Shown here: positions 7,862 through 14,039 of the stretch, in pieces
How the letters are laid out: the number at the start of each line of letters is the position of its first letter
Numbering within the stretch: the first letter of the stretch is position 1
DNA from: CALHKP01 sp963558075
GTDB taxonomy: Bacteria > Bacillota > Clostridia > Peptostreptococcales > Anaerovoracaceae
Assembly: GCA_963558075.1 (NCBI GenBank)
Contig: CAUWFN010000045.1
Location: 1 to 15,383, forward strand
Length of the DNA: 15,383 nt
Direction: 5' to 3'
Position numbers and translations under genes: made by a program
The notes under the pieces: generated by a model
What the model was told of the DNA's origin: nothing
The model's database searches: none
The model's input: only the letters and a program-made list of their open reading frames with translations

Positions 7862-8887
7862 ATGGTAAAGAAAGTAGTAACATTTGGAGAATTAATGCTA
7901 AGACTTGCACCAGAAGGATATTACAGATTCGTTCAGGCTGACAAATTAGGTGCAACATTTGGTGGTGGAGAAGCTAACGTAGCAGTTTCACTAGCAAACT
8001 ACGGATTAGATGCAGCTTTCGTAACAAAGCTTCCAGCTCACGAAATCGGACAGGCTGCTGTTAACTCACTAAGAAGATTTGGAGTTGACACTACAAAAAT
8101 TACAAGAGGTGGAGACAGAGTTGGTATCTACTTCTTAGAAAAGGGTGCTTCACAGAGACCTTCAAAGGTAATCTACGACAGAGCACACTCATCAATCGCA
8201 GAAGCAACAACATCTGACTTTGATTGGGACAGCATCTTTGATGGTGTTGAATGGTTCCATTTCACAGGAATTACTCCAGCTCTAGGACAGAACGTTGCTG
8301 ATATCTGTCTAGAAGCTTGTAAGGCTGCAAAAGAAAAAGGCATCACTGTTTCATGTGACCTTAACTACAGAAAGAAACTATGGTCAAAAGAAGAAGCTGG
8401 AAAAACTATGGCTCAGCTTTGCGAATATGTAGATGTCTGTATCGCTAACGAAGAAGACGCAAGTGATGTTTTCGGAATCAAAGCTGCAAACACAGATGTA
8501 ACTAAGGGTGAAGTTAACCACGAAGGTTACAAGGATGTTGCTACTCAGCTTGCAGAAAGATTTGATTTCTCAAGAGTTGCAATTACACTAAGAGAATCAA
8601 TTTCAGCTAACGATAACAACTGGTCAGCAATGCTTTACGATGGCGAAGATTTCTTCTTCAGCAAGAAATACAGTATGCATATTGTAGATCGTGTAGGCGG
8701 TGGAGACAGTTTTGGTGGTGGTCTAATCTACTCACTATTAAACGGATATAGCTCAAGAGATGCTATCGAATTTGCTGTAGCTGCATCATGTCTAAAGCAT
8801 TCAGTTGAAGGTGACTACAACATGGTATCAGTCGACGAAGTTAGCAAGCTTGCTTCAGGAGATGGATCGGGTAGAGTGCAGAGATAG
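7862..8887 (+). CDS. kdgK: PfkB-family sugar kinase, probable 2-keto-3-deoxygluconate kinase
   Basis: A 341-residue ribokinase-fold kinase. The N-terminus TFGELMLRLAPEGY and the GGGEANVAVSLANYG stretch (34-48) match the PfkB substrate-side signature, and DRVGGGDSFGGG (276-287) is the ATP/anion-hole signature with catalytic base Asp282. The RVGGGDSF form and the LNYR motif at 167-170 are typical of bacterial 2-keto-3-deoxygluconate kinases. It would phosphorylate KDG to KDPG, the substrate of the aldolase encoded 39 bases upstream, which supports the assignment. An AAGGAGG site precedes the ATG. Codons lean toward C-ending Asn, Ile and Tyr codons more than in the hydantoin genes, suggesting higher expression. 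A terminator follows. Other PfkB sugar kinases are the alternative. Confidence 0.87.
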   Translation: MVKKVVTFGELMLRLAPEGYYRFVQADKLGATFGGGEANVAVSLANYGLDAAFVTKLPAHEIGQAAVNSLRRFGVDTTKITRGGDRVGIYFLEKGASQRPSKVIYDRAHSSIAEATTSDFDWDSIFDGVEWFHFTGITPALGQNVADICLEACKAAKEKGITVSCDLNYRKKLWSKEEAGKTMAQLCEYVDVCIANEEDASDVFGIKAANTDVTKGEVNHEGYKDVATQLAERFDFSRVAITLRESISANDNNWSAMLYDGEDFFFSKKYSMHIVDRVGGGDSFGGGLIYSLLNGYSSRDAIEFAVAASCLKHSVEGDYNMVSVDEVSKLASGDGSGRVQR

Positions 8888-8932
8888 AAATAACGTTACC
8901 CACATACCCTTCTTATAAATTTAATATAGAGC

Positions 8933-8980
8933 AAAACCGGTCAATAACATGTCTAAATGCATATGGCCGGTTTTTGTTTG
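8933..8980 (+). terminator. Intrinsic terminator after the kdgK-type kinase gene
   Basis: An 11-base stem (8933-8943 with 8964-8974, one G-U pair, CCGG core) with a 20-base loop is followed by a T-rich tract. It ends the 179-8887 block. Confidence 0.85.
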
Positions 8981-9023
8981 TTGTTAAGATAGTAAATGCA
9001 TTTAAATGAACATTAATTTTGGG

Positions 9024-9052
9024 TATTACATTTATTTAGATTGTGTTATACT
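9024..9052 (+). promoter_or_regulatory. Sigma-A promoter for coaBC, extended -10
   Basis: TGTTATACT gives an extended -10 (TG at 9044-9045, TATACT at 9047-9052). The -35 (TATTAC, 17-base spacer) is weak, as is usual with extended -10 promoters. It lies 87 bases before the coaBC ATG, just after the previous terminator. Confidence 0.6.
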
Positions 9053-9138
9053 AAATACCAGTAAATTATAGAATACACGTTTCAACATATGAAAAACGCA
9101 GAAATATTTTTGAATACAGTGCATAAGGAGAATAGAAT

Positions 9139-10344
9139 ATGTTTGAGAACAAAACAATAATACTTGGAGTAACCGGCGGCATCGCTGCATATAAAGTTGC
9201 AGGTCTTGCAAGCGCTCTCGGAAAAACGAAGGCGGATGTTCATGTAATCATGACAGAAAATGCATGTAATTTTATAGCGCCTCTGACATTTGAGACTCTT
9301 ACAGGAAACAAATGCATCGTGGATACCTTTGATAGAAATTTTGAATTCAATGTTGAGCATGTTGCTCTTGCGAAAAAAGCTGATTTATTCATCGTTGCTC
9401 CTGCAACAGCAAACGTGATTGCAAAGATCGCTCATGGAATTGCTGACGATATGCTTACAACAACATTTCTCGCATCATCATGCCCTAAGCTTGTTTCACC
9501 TGCAATGAACACTGGCATGTATATGAATCCTGTGACTCAGGACAATCTGAATACACTTAGAAAGTACGGTATCAAAGTAATTGAGCCAGCTAGCGGATAT
9601 CTCGCATGCGGTGATACAGGGGCAGGAAAAATGCCTGAGCCTGAGCAGCTATTTGCTCATATAGAAAAAGAAATCGCAAGGGAAAAGGACATGACAGGTC
9701 TTCGCGTTCTCGTAAGCGCAGGGGCTACAAGAGAGTCTATGGACCCTGTAAGATTTATAACTAACCACTCAAGTGGCAAAATGGGATTTGCTATCGCAAA
9801 AGAGGCTATGCTTCGAGGTGCAGATGTTACAATCGTAAAAGCTTTTACAACAGCAAAGGTTCCTGATTTTGTAAATATTGTTCCTGTTGATAGCGCAGAG
9901 GATATGTACAATGCAGTAACAGAAAGAGCATCAGACCAGGATATAATTATCAAAGCAGCTGCAGTTTCAGACTACACACCTTCTGAGGTTAGCGACCAGA
10001 AGGTGAAGAAAAAGGACGGCGATTTAGCAATTCCGATGAAGCGAACAAAAGATATACTAAAGGCTCTTGGAGAAAACAAAAAAGAAGGTCAATTCCTATG
10101 CGGCTTTTCTATGGAAACAGAAAACATGGTTGAAAATTCTCAGGCTAAGCTTAAGAAGAAAAATGCTGACATGATTATAGCAAATAACCTGAAGGACGAA
10201 GGATCTGGATTTGGAACAGATACAAATGCTGTGACTTTTATTACGCCTGATGCAATAGAACCACAGCCACTGATGAGCAAAGAAGAGGTTGCTGGCGCAA
10301 TCCTTGACAAGATTTTGAAGAAATCGGGACGTATTGACAAATAA
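9139..10344 (+). CDS. coaBC: Bifunctional phosphopantothenoylcysteine decarboxylase / phosphopantothenate-cysteine ligase
   Basis: A 401-residue two-domain enzyme of coenzyme A synthesis. Residues 1-180 are the FMN-dependent CoaC decarboxylase: GVTGGIAAYK at 10-19, catalytic His74 in NVEHVAL, Asn124 in PAMNTGMY, and Cys157 in ACGDTGAGKMPE. Residues about 186-395 are the CoaB ligase: LVSAGATRE (191-199), the ITNHSSGKMG dimer/nucleotide loop (207-216), AAAVSDY (273-279) and Lys288 in DQKVKKKD. Length is normal for the family. An AAGGAG site stands before the ATG. It is a housekeeping gene and appears monocistronic: a promoter lies upstream and a hairpin with a U-tract downstream. Its last ten bases double as the -35 region of the next gene's promoter. 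Confidence 0.97.
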   Translation: MFENKTIILGVTGGIAAYKVAGLASALGKTKADVHVIMTENACNFIAPLTFETLTGNKCIVDTFDRNFEFNVEHVALAKKADLFIVAPATANVIAKIAHGIADDMLTTTFLASSCPKLVSPAMNTGMYMNPVTQDNLNTLRKYGIKVIEPASGYLACGDTGAGKMPEPEQLFAHIEKEIAREKDMTGLRVLVSAGATRESMDPVRFITNHSSGKMGFAIAKEAMLRGADVTIVKAFTTAKVPDFVNIVPVDSAEDMYNAVTERASDQDIIIKAAAVSDYTPSEVSDQKVKKKDGDLAIPMKRTKDILKALGENKKEGQFLCGFSMETENMVENSQAKLKKKNADMIIANNLKDEGSGFGTDTNAVTFITPDAIEPQPLMSKEEVAGAILDKILKKSGRIDK

Positions 10345-10362
10345 CTTTCATATGCTTATAAT
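10334..10362 (+). promoter_or_regulatory. Consensus sigma-A promoter for the metal exporter/Fur unit
   Basis: TTGACA at 10334-10339 and TATAAT at 10357-10362 are separated by exactly 17 bases, a perfect match at all twelve positions. The -35 overlaps the last codons and stop of coaBC. Start of transcription is expected near 10369, inside the downstream dyad. A promoter this strong normally needs a repressor. Confidence 0.85.
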
Positions 10363-10365
10363 AAT

Positions 10366-10411
10366 AAACGCAAATGATTTGCAAATTCGAATCAGTTGCG
10401 TTTTATTTTTT
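10366..10411 (+). terminator. Hairpin with U-tract after coaBC, overlapping the next transcription start
   Basis: AAACGCAA (10366-10373) pairs with TTGCGTTT (10396-10403); after one A-G mismatch TGATT (10375-10379) pairs with AATCA (10390-10394). A T-rich tract runs to 10411. It fits an intrinsic terminator for coaBC. Transcripts from the promoter just upstream would also begin at its left arm, so it could act as an attenuator. Confidence 0.7.
10370..10382. promoter_or_regulatory. Candidate Fur-family operator (6-1-6 inverted repeat)
   Basis: GCAAAT-G-ATTTGC is a perfect 6-1-6 dyad. It contains AATnATT, the core common to the Gram-positive Fur, PerR and Zur boxes, with outer bases that fit none of them exactly. 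It starts 7 bases after a consensus -10, over the expected transcription start, and upstream of a Fur-family gene: the position of an autoregulatory operator. Confidence 0.55.
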
Positions 10412-10413
10412 AT

Positions 10414-10420
10414 AGGGGGA
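10414..10420 (+). promoter_or_regulatory. Ribosome binding site deciding the exporter start
   Basis: AGGGGGA ends 3 bases before the ATG at 10424. The in-frame ATG at 10334 is inside coaBC, lies upstream of the hairpin and promoter, and would add 30 residues unlike the family N-terminus. The start at 10424 is therefore preferred. Confidence 0.75.
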
Positions 10421-10423
10421 ATT

Positions 10424-11275
10424 ATGGGACATATAATCATACATACAATAGAAGATAGTATAAAACTTTATCCTTTTCTGCTTCTGGCATACCTTTTTAT
10501 GGGTTTTCTAGAGAGTGCGGCAGGCAGAAAAACAGAAAAATTAATAACGGCTTCCGGAAATTTTGGACCTCTTGCAGGAGGAATACTTGGTGCTTTTCCG
10601 CAGTGCGGATTTTCTGCGGCTTCATCTAATTTCTATGCGGGAGGCGTTATCAGTCTAGGAACTTTGCTCGCTGTTTTTATGTCAACTTCAGACGAGATGC
10701 TTCCTGTCTTTGTTGCCGAAAGCGTTAAGGCTTCAGTTATTATAAAAATAATTGGAGCAAAGGTTGTCATAGGTGTAATTACTGGCTTTGCTGTAATGCT
10801 ACTTTTCAGAAGATGCTTTAGGGACAGAAAAGATATATATTCGGTTTATTCAAAGAAAAAAGAGCACGAATGCTGTAGTCATGGAATCGTGAAGGGGGCC
10901 TTTGTTCATTCGGCAAAGACATTTGTGTTTATATTTTTGGTGACGCTTGCAATCAATGCTGTTATTCATGTTACAGGACATGATGCGCTGAGCCATATCT
11001 TTGCTGATATACCTGTAATTGGAGAACTCATCGCAGCGGCGGTTGGGCTTATACCTAACTGTGCAGCATCTGTTGTAATAAGCCAGCTTTATATAGATGG
11101 ACTTATCGGAAGTGGGGCGATGATGAGTGGACTTTTGTCAAGTGCAGGTGTTGGTATTCTCGTGCTGTTTGAAGAAAACAAAAATGTGAAAGAAAATATA
11201 TTCATCGTGCTTCTTTTATATGGTGCAAGTGTTTTCTGGGGCGTTGTTATAGAAGCTCTTGGAATAGTATTTTAG
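10424..11275 (+). CDS. Putative heavy-metal/arsenic exporter-type membrane protein (PF11449-like)
   Basis: A 283-residue polytopic membrane protein. The N-terminus (HTIEDSIKLYPFLLLAYLFMGFLE), FPQCGFS at 58-64, STSDE at 87-91 and IPNCAASV at 210-217 are the features by which I recognise the family described as a 10-TM putative heavy-metal exporter, also annotated as arsenic efflux or putative manganese transporter. The GAFPQCGFS and GLIPNCAAS segments look like two halves of an inverted duplication, each with a Cys in a helix break. A central hydrophilic loop (about 130-165) contains a Cys/His cluster, HECCSHG, that could bind metal. It ends 16 bases before a Fur-family regulator and shares its promoter. 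The metal is not determinable here; Fur linkage suggests Zn, Fe or Mn rather than arsenite (inference). Confidence 0.75.
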   Translation: MGHIIIHTIEDSIKLYPFLLLAYLFMGFLESAAGRKTEKLITASGNFGPLAGGILGAFPQCGFSAASSNFYAGGVISLGTLLAVFMSTSDEMLPVFVAESVKASVIIKIIGAKVVIGVITGFAVMLLFRRCFRDRKDIYSVYSKKKEHECCSHGIVKGAFVHSAKTFVFIFLVTLAINAVIHVTGHDALSHIFADIPVIGELIAAAVGLIPNCAASVVISQLYIDGLIGSGAMMSGLLSSAGVGILVLFEENKNVKENIFIVLLLYGASVFWGVVIEALGIVF

Positions 11276-11281
11276 AAATGT

Positions 11282-11286
11282 GGAGG
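11282..11286 (+). promoter_or_regulatory. Ribosome binding site deciding the Fur-family start
   Basis: GGAGG ends 5 bases before the ATG at 11292. A GTG at 11280 is in frame but sits on this site, so it cannot be the start used. Confidence 0.8.
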
Positions 11287-11291
11287 ATTAT

Positions 11292-11714
11292 ATGGCGGGT
11301 GCTGGATATAAGACAAATAACAGAGCGGTAATTCTTGAGTATCTGACAGAGCATGCGTCTCACCCAGTGAGCGTTTCTGACATATGTGCTCATTTCAGTG
11401 AAATAGGAATGAATATAAACGTTACGACTGTCTATAGATACTTAGACAAGCTTGAGGCGGAGAACAGAGTTATAAAATATACAAACAGTGATGGCAGAAG
11501 AGCCGTATATCAATATGTAGAAGAAGGAGATAGCTGTCATCATCATCTTCATCTAAAGTGCATCGGCTGCGGCAAGATAATTCACCTTGACTGCACATTT
11601 ATGAACGAAATTTCAAGACATATAGAGCAGCAGCATGGGTTTCATATCCAGTGCAGGAACTCTTTAATTTACGGCTACTGTGATGAATGCAGAAAAGAGG
11701 AAAAGACAATCTGA
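11292..11714 (+). CDS. Fur-family metal-responsive transcriptional regulator (Fur/Zur/PerR type)
   Basis: A 140-residue Fur-family protein. Residues 1-80 are the winged helix with the recognition helix NVTTVYRYLDKLEAENRV (43-60). The C-terminal dimerisation domain carries the structural zinc site Cys90-x2-Cys93 and Cys130-x2-Cys133. Its hinge is rich in ligands: Cys82, His83, His84, His85, His87, then His98 and Cys101, and a His in QQHGF. Such a His/Cys-rich sensor site is seen in Zur and Fur proteins; I cannot decide between zinc, iron and peroxide sensing. It lies 16 bases after the exporter gene, in the same unit, downstream of a candidate Fur-type box, so autoregulation with the exporter as target is the simplest model. 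No terminator was seen after it, so read-through into the next unit is possible. Confidence 0.92.
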   Translation: MAGAGYKTNNRAVILEYLTEHASHPVSVSDICAHFSEIGMNINVTTVYRYLDKLEAENRVIKYTNSDGRRAVYQYVEEGDSCHHHLHLKCIGCGKIIHLDCTFMNEISRHIEQQHGFHIQCRNSLIYGYCDECRKEEKTI

Positions 11715-11739
11715 GGGATGTATACCTAATCAAATAACA

Positions 11740-11768
11740 TTGAAACAGTAAATCTTTCATGCTATACT
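11740..11768 (+). promoter_or_regulatory. Sigma-A promoter for the NifU-like/GGGtGRT pair
   Basis: TTGAAA (11740-11745), a 17-base spacer and TATACT (11763-11768) with an upstream TG (11760-11761) make a strong extended -10 promoter. It lies 33 bases before the ATG of the scaffold gene. Confidence 0.8.
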
Positions 11769-11800
11769 AAAATAAGTTCGAATTTGAATGGAGGAAAAAG

Positions 11801-12493
11801 ATGGTTTACACTAAAGAAGTAGAAAATATGTGCATCGTTAACAGAGATGCAAACCATGGTCCTGCTCCTATTCCAGAAGAAGGAAAATGGGTACAGGCAA
11901 AAGAAATCAGTGATATTTCAGGTCTTACACACGGTGTTGGCTGGTGTGCTCCTCAGCAGGGTGCATGTAAGCTTACTCTTAACGTAAAAGACGGCGTAAT
12001 AAAAGAAGCTCTTGTGGAAACTCTGGGATGCTCAGGAATGACACATTCAGCTGCTATGGCTGGAGAAATTCTTGTAGGAAAGACTATTCTAGAAGCTCTT
12101 AACACAGACCTTGTATGTGATGCTATCAATACAGCTATGAGAGAACTGTTCCTGCAGATCGTATACGGAAGAAGCCAGTCTGCTTTCTCCGAAGGAGGAC
12201 TTTCTATCGGTGCAGGTCTAGAAGACCTAGGTAAAGGAACAAGAAGCCAGGTTGGAACTATTTATTCAACTGAATCAAAGGGACCTAGATACCTTGAGCT
12301 TGCAGAAGGCTATATCATGGAAGTTGGACTTGACGAAAATGACAGCGTAATCGGATACAAGTACGTAAATCTTGGAAGAATGATGGATTTCATCAAAGAC
12401 GGAATTGATCCTATGGAAGCTATCGAAAAAGCAAGCGGCAAGTACGGCAGATTTGATGACGCGGTTAAGACAATTGATCCGCGTAAGGAATAG
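11801..12493 (+). CDS. NifU/IscU-like iron-sulfur cluster scaffold protein, long form
   Basis: A 230-residue cytoplasmic protein whose residues about 45-125 resemble the NifU N-terminal/IscU fold: GWCAPQQGACKLTLNVKDG corresponds to the first cluster-Cys region and ETLGCSGMTHS to the second, followed by GKTILEAL. Cysteines are at 11, 49, 56, 77 and 106. Cys56 and Cys77 match the first two IscU ligands, but the third (the KIHC segment of IscU) is not seen at its usual place. IscU is about 130 residues, so this protein has an N-terminal extension and about 100 extra C-terminal residues, Gly-rich at 132-146. It is followed by a GGGtGRT-family gene 11 bases on, a pairing I recall from anaerobes. 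It probably holds or delivers Fe-S or another metal centre; no cysteine desulfurase gene is nearby. Confidence 0.8.
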   Translation: MVYTKEVENMCIVNRDANHGPAPIPEEGKWVQAKEISDISGLTHGVGWCAPQQGACKLTLNVKDGVIKEALVETLGCSGMTHSAAMAGEILVGKTILEALNTDLVCDAINTAMRELFLQIVYGRSQSAFSEGGLSIGAGLEDLGKGTRSQVGTIYSTESKGPRYLELAEGYIMEVGLDENDSVIGYKYVNLGRMMDFIKDGIDPMEAIEKASGKYGRFDDAVKTIDPRKE

Positions 12494-12504
12494 GAGGATG
12501 CCCG

Positions 12505-13503
12505 ATGGAATTATTTGAAAACTACGATAGAAGAATCGGTAACATAGAAAAGGTTATGGCTGAATATGGAATCGAAAGCCTCGAAAGCGCAAGAGAAATG
12601 TGCAAGGCGAAAGGCTTTGATCCATACGAAATCGCAAAGAACATCCAGCCAATCTGCTTCGAAGATGCAGGCTGGGCATATGTTCTTGGTGCAGCTATCG
12701 CAATCAAAAAGAATGCTGTTACAGCAGAAGAAGCAGCAAAGGCAATCGGTGAAGGTCTTCAGGCTTTCTGTATTCCTGGATCAGTTGCTGACAGCCGTAA
12801 GGTTGGTCTAGGTCACGGAAACCTTGCTTCAATGCTTCTGAATGAGGAAACTGACTGCTTTGCATTCCTAGCAGGTCACGAATCATTTGCAGCGGCTGAA
12901 GGTGCAATCGGTATTGCAAACTCAGCAAACAAGGTAAGAAAAAAACCTCTAAGAGTTATTCTTAACGGTCTTGGAAAGGATGCGGCTCTAATTATTTCTA
13001 GAATCAACGGATTCACATATGTGAAGACTGAATACGATTTCTTTACAGGTGAGCTTAAGGTTGTATCAGAAACTCCTTACTCAAATGGTGACCGTGCTAA
13101 GGTTAAATGCTACGGTGCAAATGACGTAAGAGAGGGTGTTGCAATTATGCACCTGGAGAACGTAGATGTATCAATTACAGGAAACTCAACTAACCCTACA
13201 AGATTCCAGCATCCGGTTGCAGGAACATACAAGAAGGAAAGAGTTGAGCTTGGAAGAAAATATTTCTCAGTAGCATCTGGCGGCGGTACAGGAAGAACAC
13301 TTCATCCTGACAACATGGCTGCAGGTCCGTCATCATACGGTATGACAGACACTATGGGAAGAATGCATTCTGATGCTCAGTTTGCAGGAAGCTCATCGGT
13401 ACCGGCTCATGTAGAAATGATGGGATTCCTAGGCATGGGTAATAATCCTATGGTAGGCGCTTCTGTTGCAGTTGCAGTAGCAGTACAGGAAGCATTTAAA
13501 TAG
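12505..13503 (+). CDS. GGGtGRT-family protein (function unknown)
   Basis: A 332-residue protein recognised by the signature SGGGTGRTLHPDN, with GGGTGRT at residues 259-265, which names the Pfam family GGGtGRT. No signal peptide or membrane segment is evident. Apart from the signature it contains an N-terminal helical part (1-85), Gly/His-rich loops such as GLGHGN (101-106) and AGHESF (123-128), RFQHP at 233-237, and conserved-looking cysteines at 33, 51, 89, 118 and 202. The Gly-rich motif suggests nucleotide or cofactor binding, but this is only inference. It starts 11 bases after the NifU-like gene, whose stop is part of its AGGAGG site, so the two are translated together and probably act in one process, plausibly metal-centre assembly. 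A terminator follows directly. Confidence 0.9.
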   Translation: MELFENYDRRIGNIEKVMAEYGIESLESAREMCKAKGFDPYEIAKNIQPICFEDAGWAYVLGAAIAIKKNAVTAEEAAKAIGEGLQAFCIPGSVADSRKVGLGHGNLASMLLNEETDCFAFLAGHESFAAAEGAIGIANSANKVRKKPLRVILNGLGKDAALIISRINGFTYVKTEYDFFTGELKVVSETPYSNGDRAKVKCYGANDVREGVAIMHLENVDVSITGNSTNPTRFQHPVAGTYKKERVELGRKYFSVASGGGTGRTLHPDNMAAGPSSYGMTDTMGRMHSDAQFAGSSSVPAHVEMMGFLGMGNNPMVGASVAVAVAVQEAFK

Positions 13504-13517
13504 TTAACGTATAATAG

Positions 13518-13546
13518 AGCCGGCTTTATGCCGGCTTTGTTTTTGA
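13518..13546 (+). terminator. Intrinsic terminator after the GGGtGRT gene
   Basis: AGCCGGC (13518-13524) and GCCGGCT (13530-13536) form a perfect 7-base GC-rich stem with a 5-base loop, followed by TTGTTTTTG. It lies 14 bases after the stop codon. Confidence 0.92.
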
Positions 13547-13596
13547 AAGAGATTCTCTGGCATATGTACGGAGGATAGATGCAAAAGGAGTAGATT

Positions 13597-13788
13597 ATGG
13601 AATATGTTATCAGTCATTTCGGACTGATTGTTGTCGTTGCAATTATAATGGCGCTTGTATGTTTTGCTACAGTGCTTATGGCTGCAAAAAACGATGCTGA
13701 ACGTGATATCAATGACGAAAGATGCGAATTTGAATGTGGCTCATGTGAATATACACAGCAGTGTAGAAAACCAGGGAAAAAGGTATAA
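13597..13788 (+). CDS. Small Cys-rich single-pass membrane protein, unrecognised
   Basis: A 63-residue protein with no family I recognise. Residues about 9-30 form one hydrophobic helix; residues 31-45 are highly charged (KNDAERDINDER); the tail carries four cysteines, Cys43, Cys47, Cys50 and Cys56, in a C-x3-C-x2-C-x5-C arrangement, and ends in basic residues. The Cys array could bind a metal or Fe-S cluster; the charge pattern favours the tail in the cytoplasm (inference). AAAGGAG sits 6 bases before the ATG, which supports real expression. It lies after the terminator of the NifU-like/GGGtGRT unit and no clear promoter of its own was seen. It resembles in general plan, but not in sequence, the FeoB-associated Cys-rich membrane proteins. 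Confidence 0.7.
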   Translation: MEYVISHFGLIVVVAIIMALVCFATVLMAAKNDAERDINDERCEFECGSCEYTQQCRKPGKKV

Positions 13789-13854
13789 AAAACATAACGG
13801 ATGGGATATGAAATGCATTTTGTGAGAGGGTTATGAAAGGCGATATATGTACCC

Positions 13855-13890
13855 CTAGGCATGGCATTTTCAGGCGTTTAGATGTTTTTT
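13855..13890 (+). terminator. Weak candidate terminator after the Cys-rich protein gene
   Basis: CTAGGC (13855-13860) can pair with GTTTAG (13876-13881) using two G-U pairs, followed by ATGTTTTTTG. The stem is poor, so this is only a possible end for the small gene's transcript. Confidence 0.25.
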
Positions 13891-13973
13891 GTAAAGTTTT
13901 TGTTGAAGCATAGAATTATTTTGAAGACTGTGTGCGACAATGTGTATTTTGAGTGAATAATAAGCTTTTTCGT

Positions 13974-14002
13974 TTGTAATAAAAAAAGCAACGTGCTAAA
14001 AT
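13974..14002 (+). promoter_or_regulatory. Sigma-A promoter for the FKBP foldase gene
   Basis: TTGTAA (13974-13979), a 17-base spacer and TAAAAT (13997-14002) with TG at 13994-13995 form an extended -10 promoter 37 bases before the ATG. The spacer contains half of an A/T hairpin, GCTTTTT / AAAAAGC. Confidence 0.65.
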
Positions 14003-14039
14003 AAAAAACGAACACGAAATTAAATTAAGGAAGGTAAAC

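Noticed and set aside
10334..10423. Longer exporter reading frame starting at 10334, overlapping coaBC
   Set aside because: The 30 extra residues are encoded by promoter and terminator bases, have no ribosome binding site and do not fit the family N-terminus; 10424 has a strong site.
13579..13593. Four-codon leader peptide (ATG to TAG) with GGAGG just upstream, ending at the next ribosome binding site
   Set aside because: Too short to judge; most likely a by-product of two purine-rich sites close together.
13864..13877. TGGCAT...GGC resembling a sigma-54 promoter
   Set aside because: The GG to GC distance is one base short and there is no activator site or fitting gene nearby.
13833..13913. 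A 26-codon reading frame after the Cys-rich protein
   Set aside because: Its AGAGGG site is only about 2 bases from the ATG, the composition is not distinctive, and there is no supporting context.
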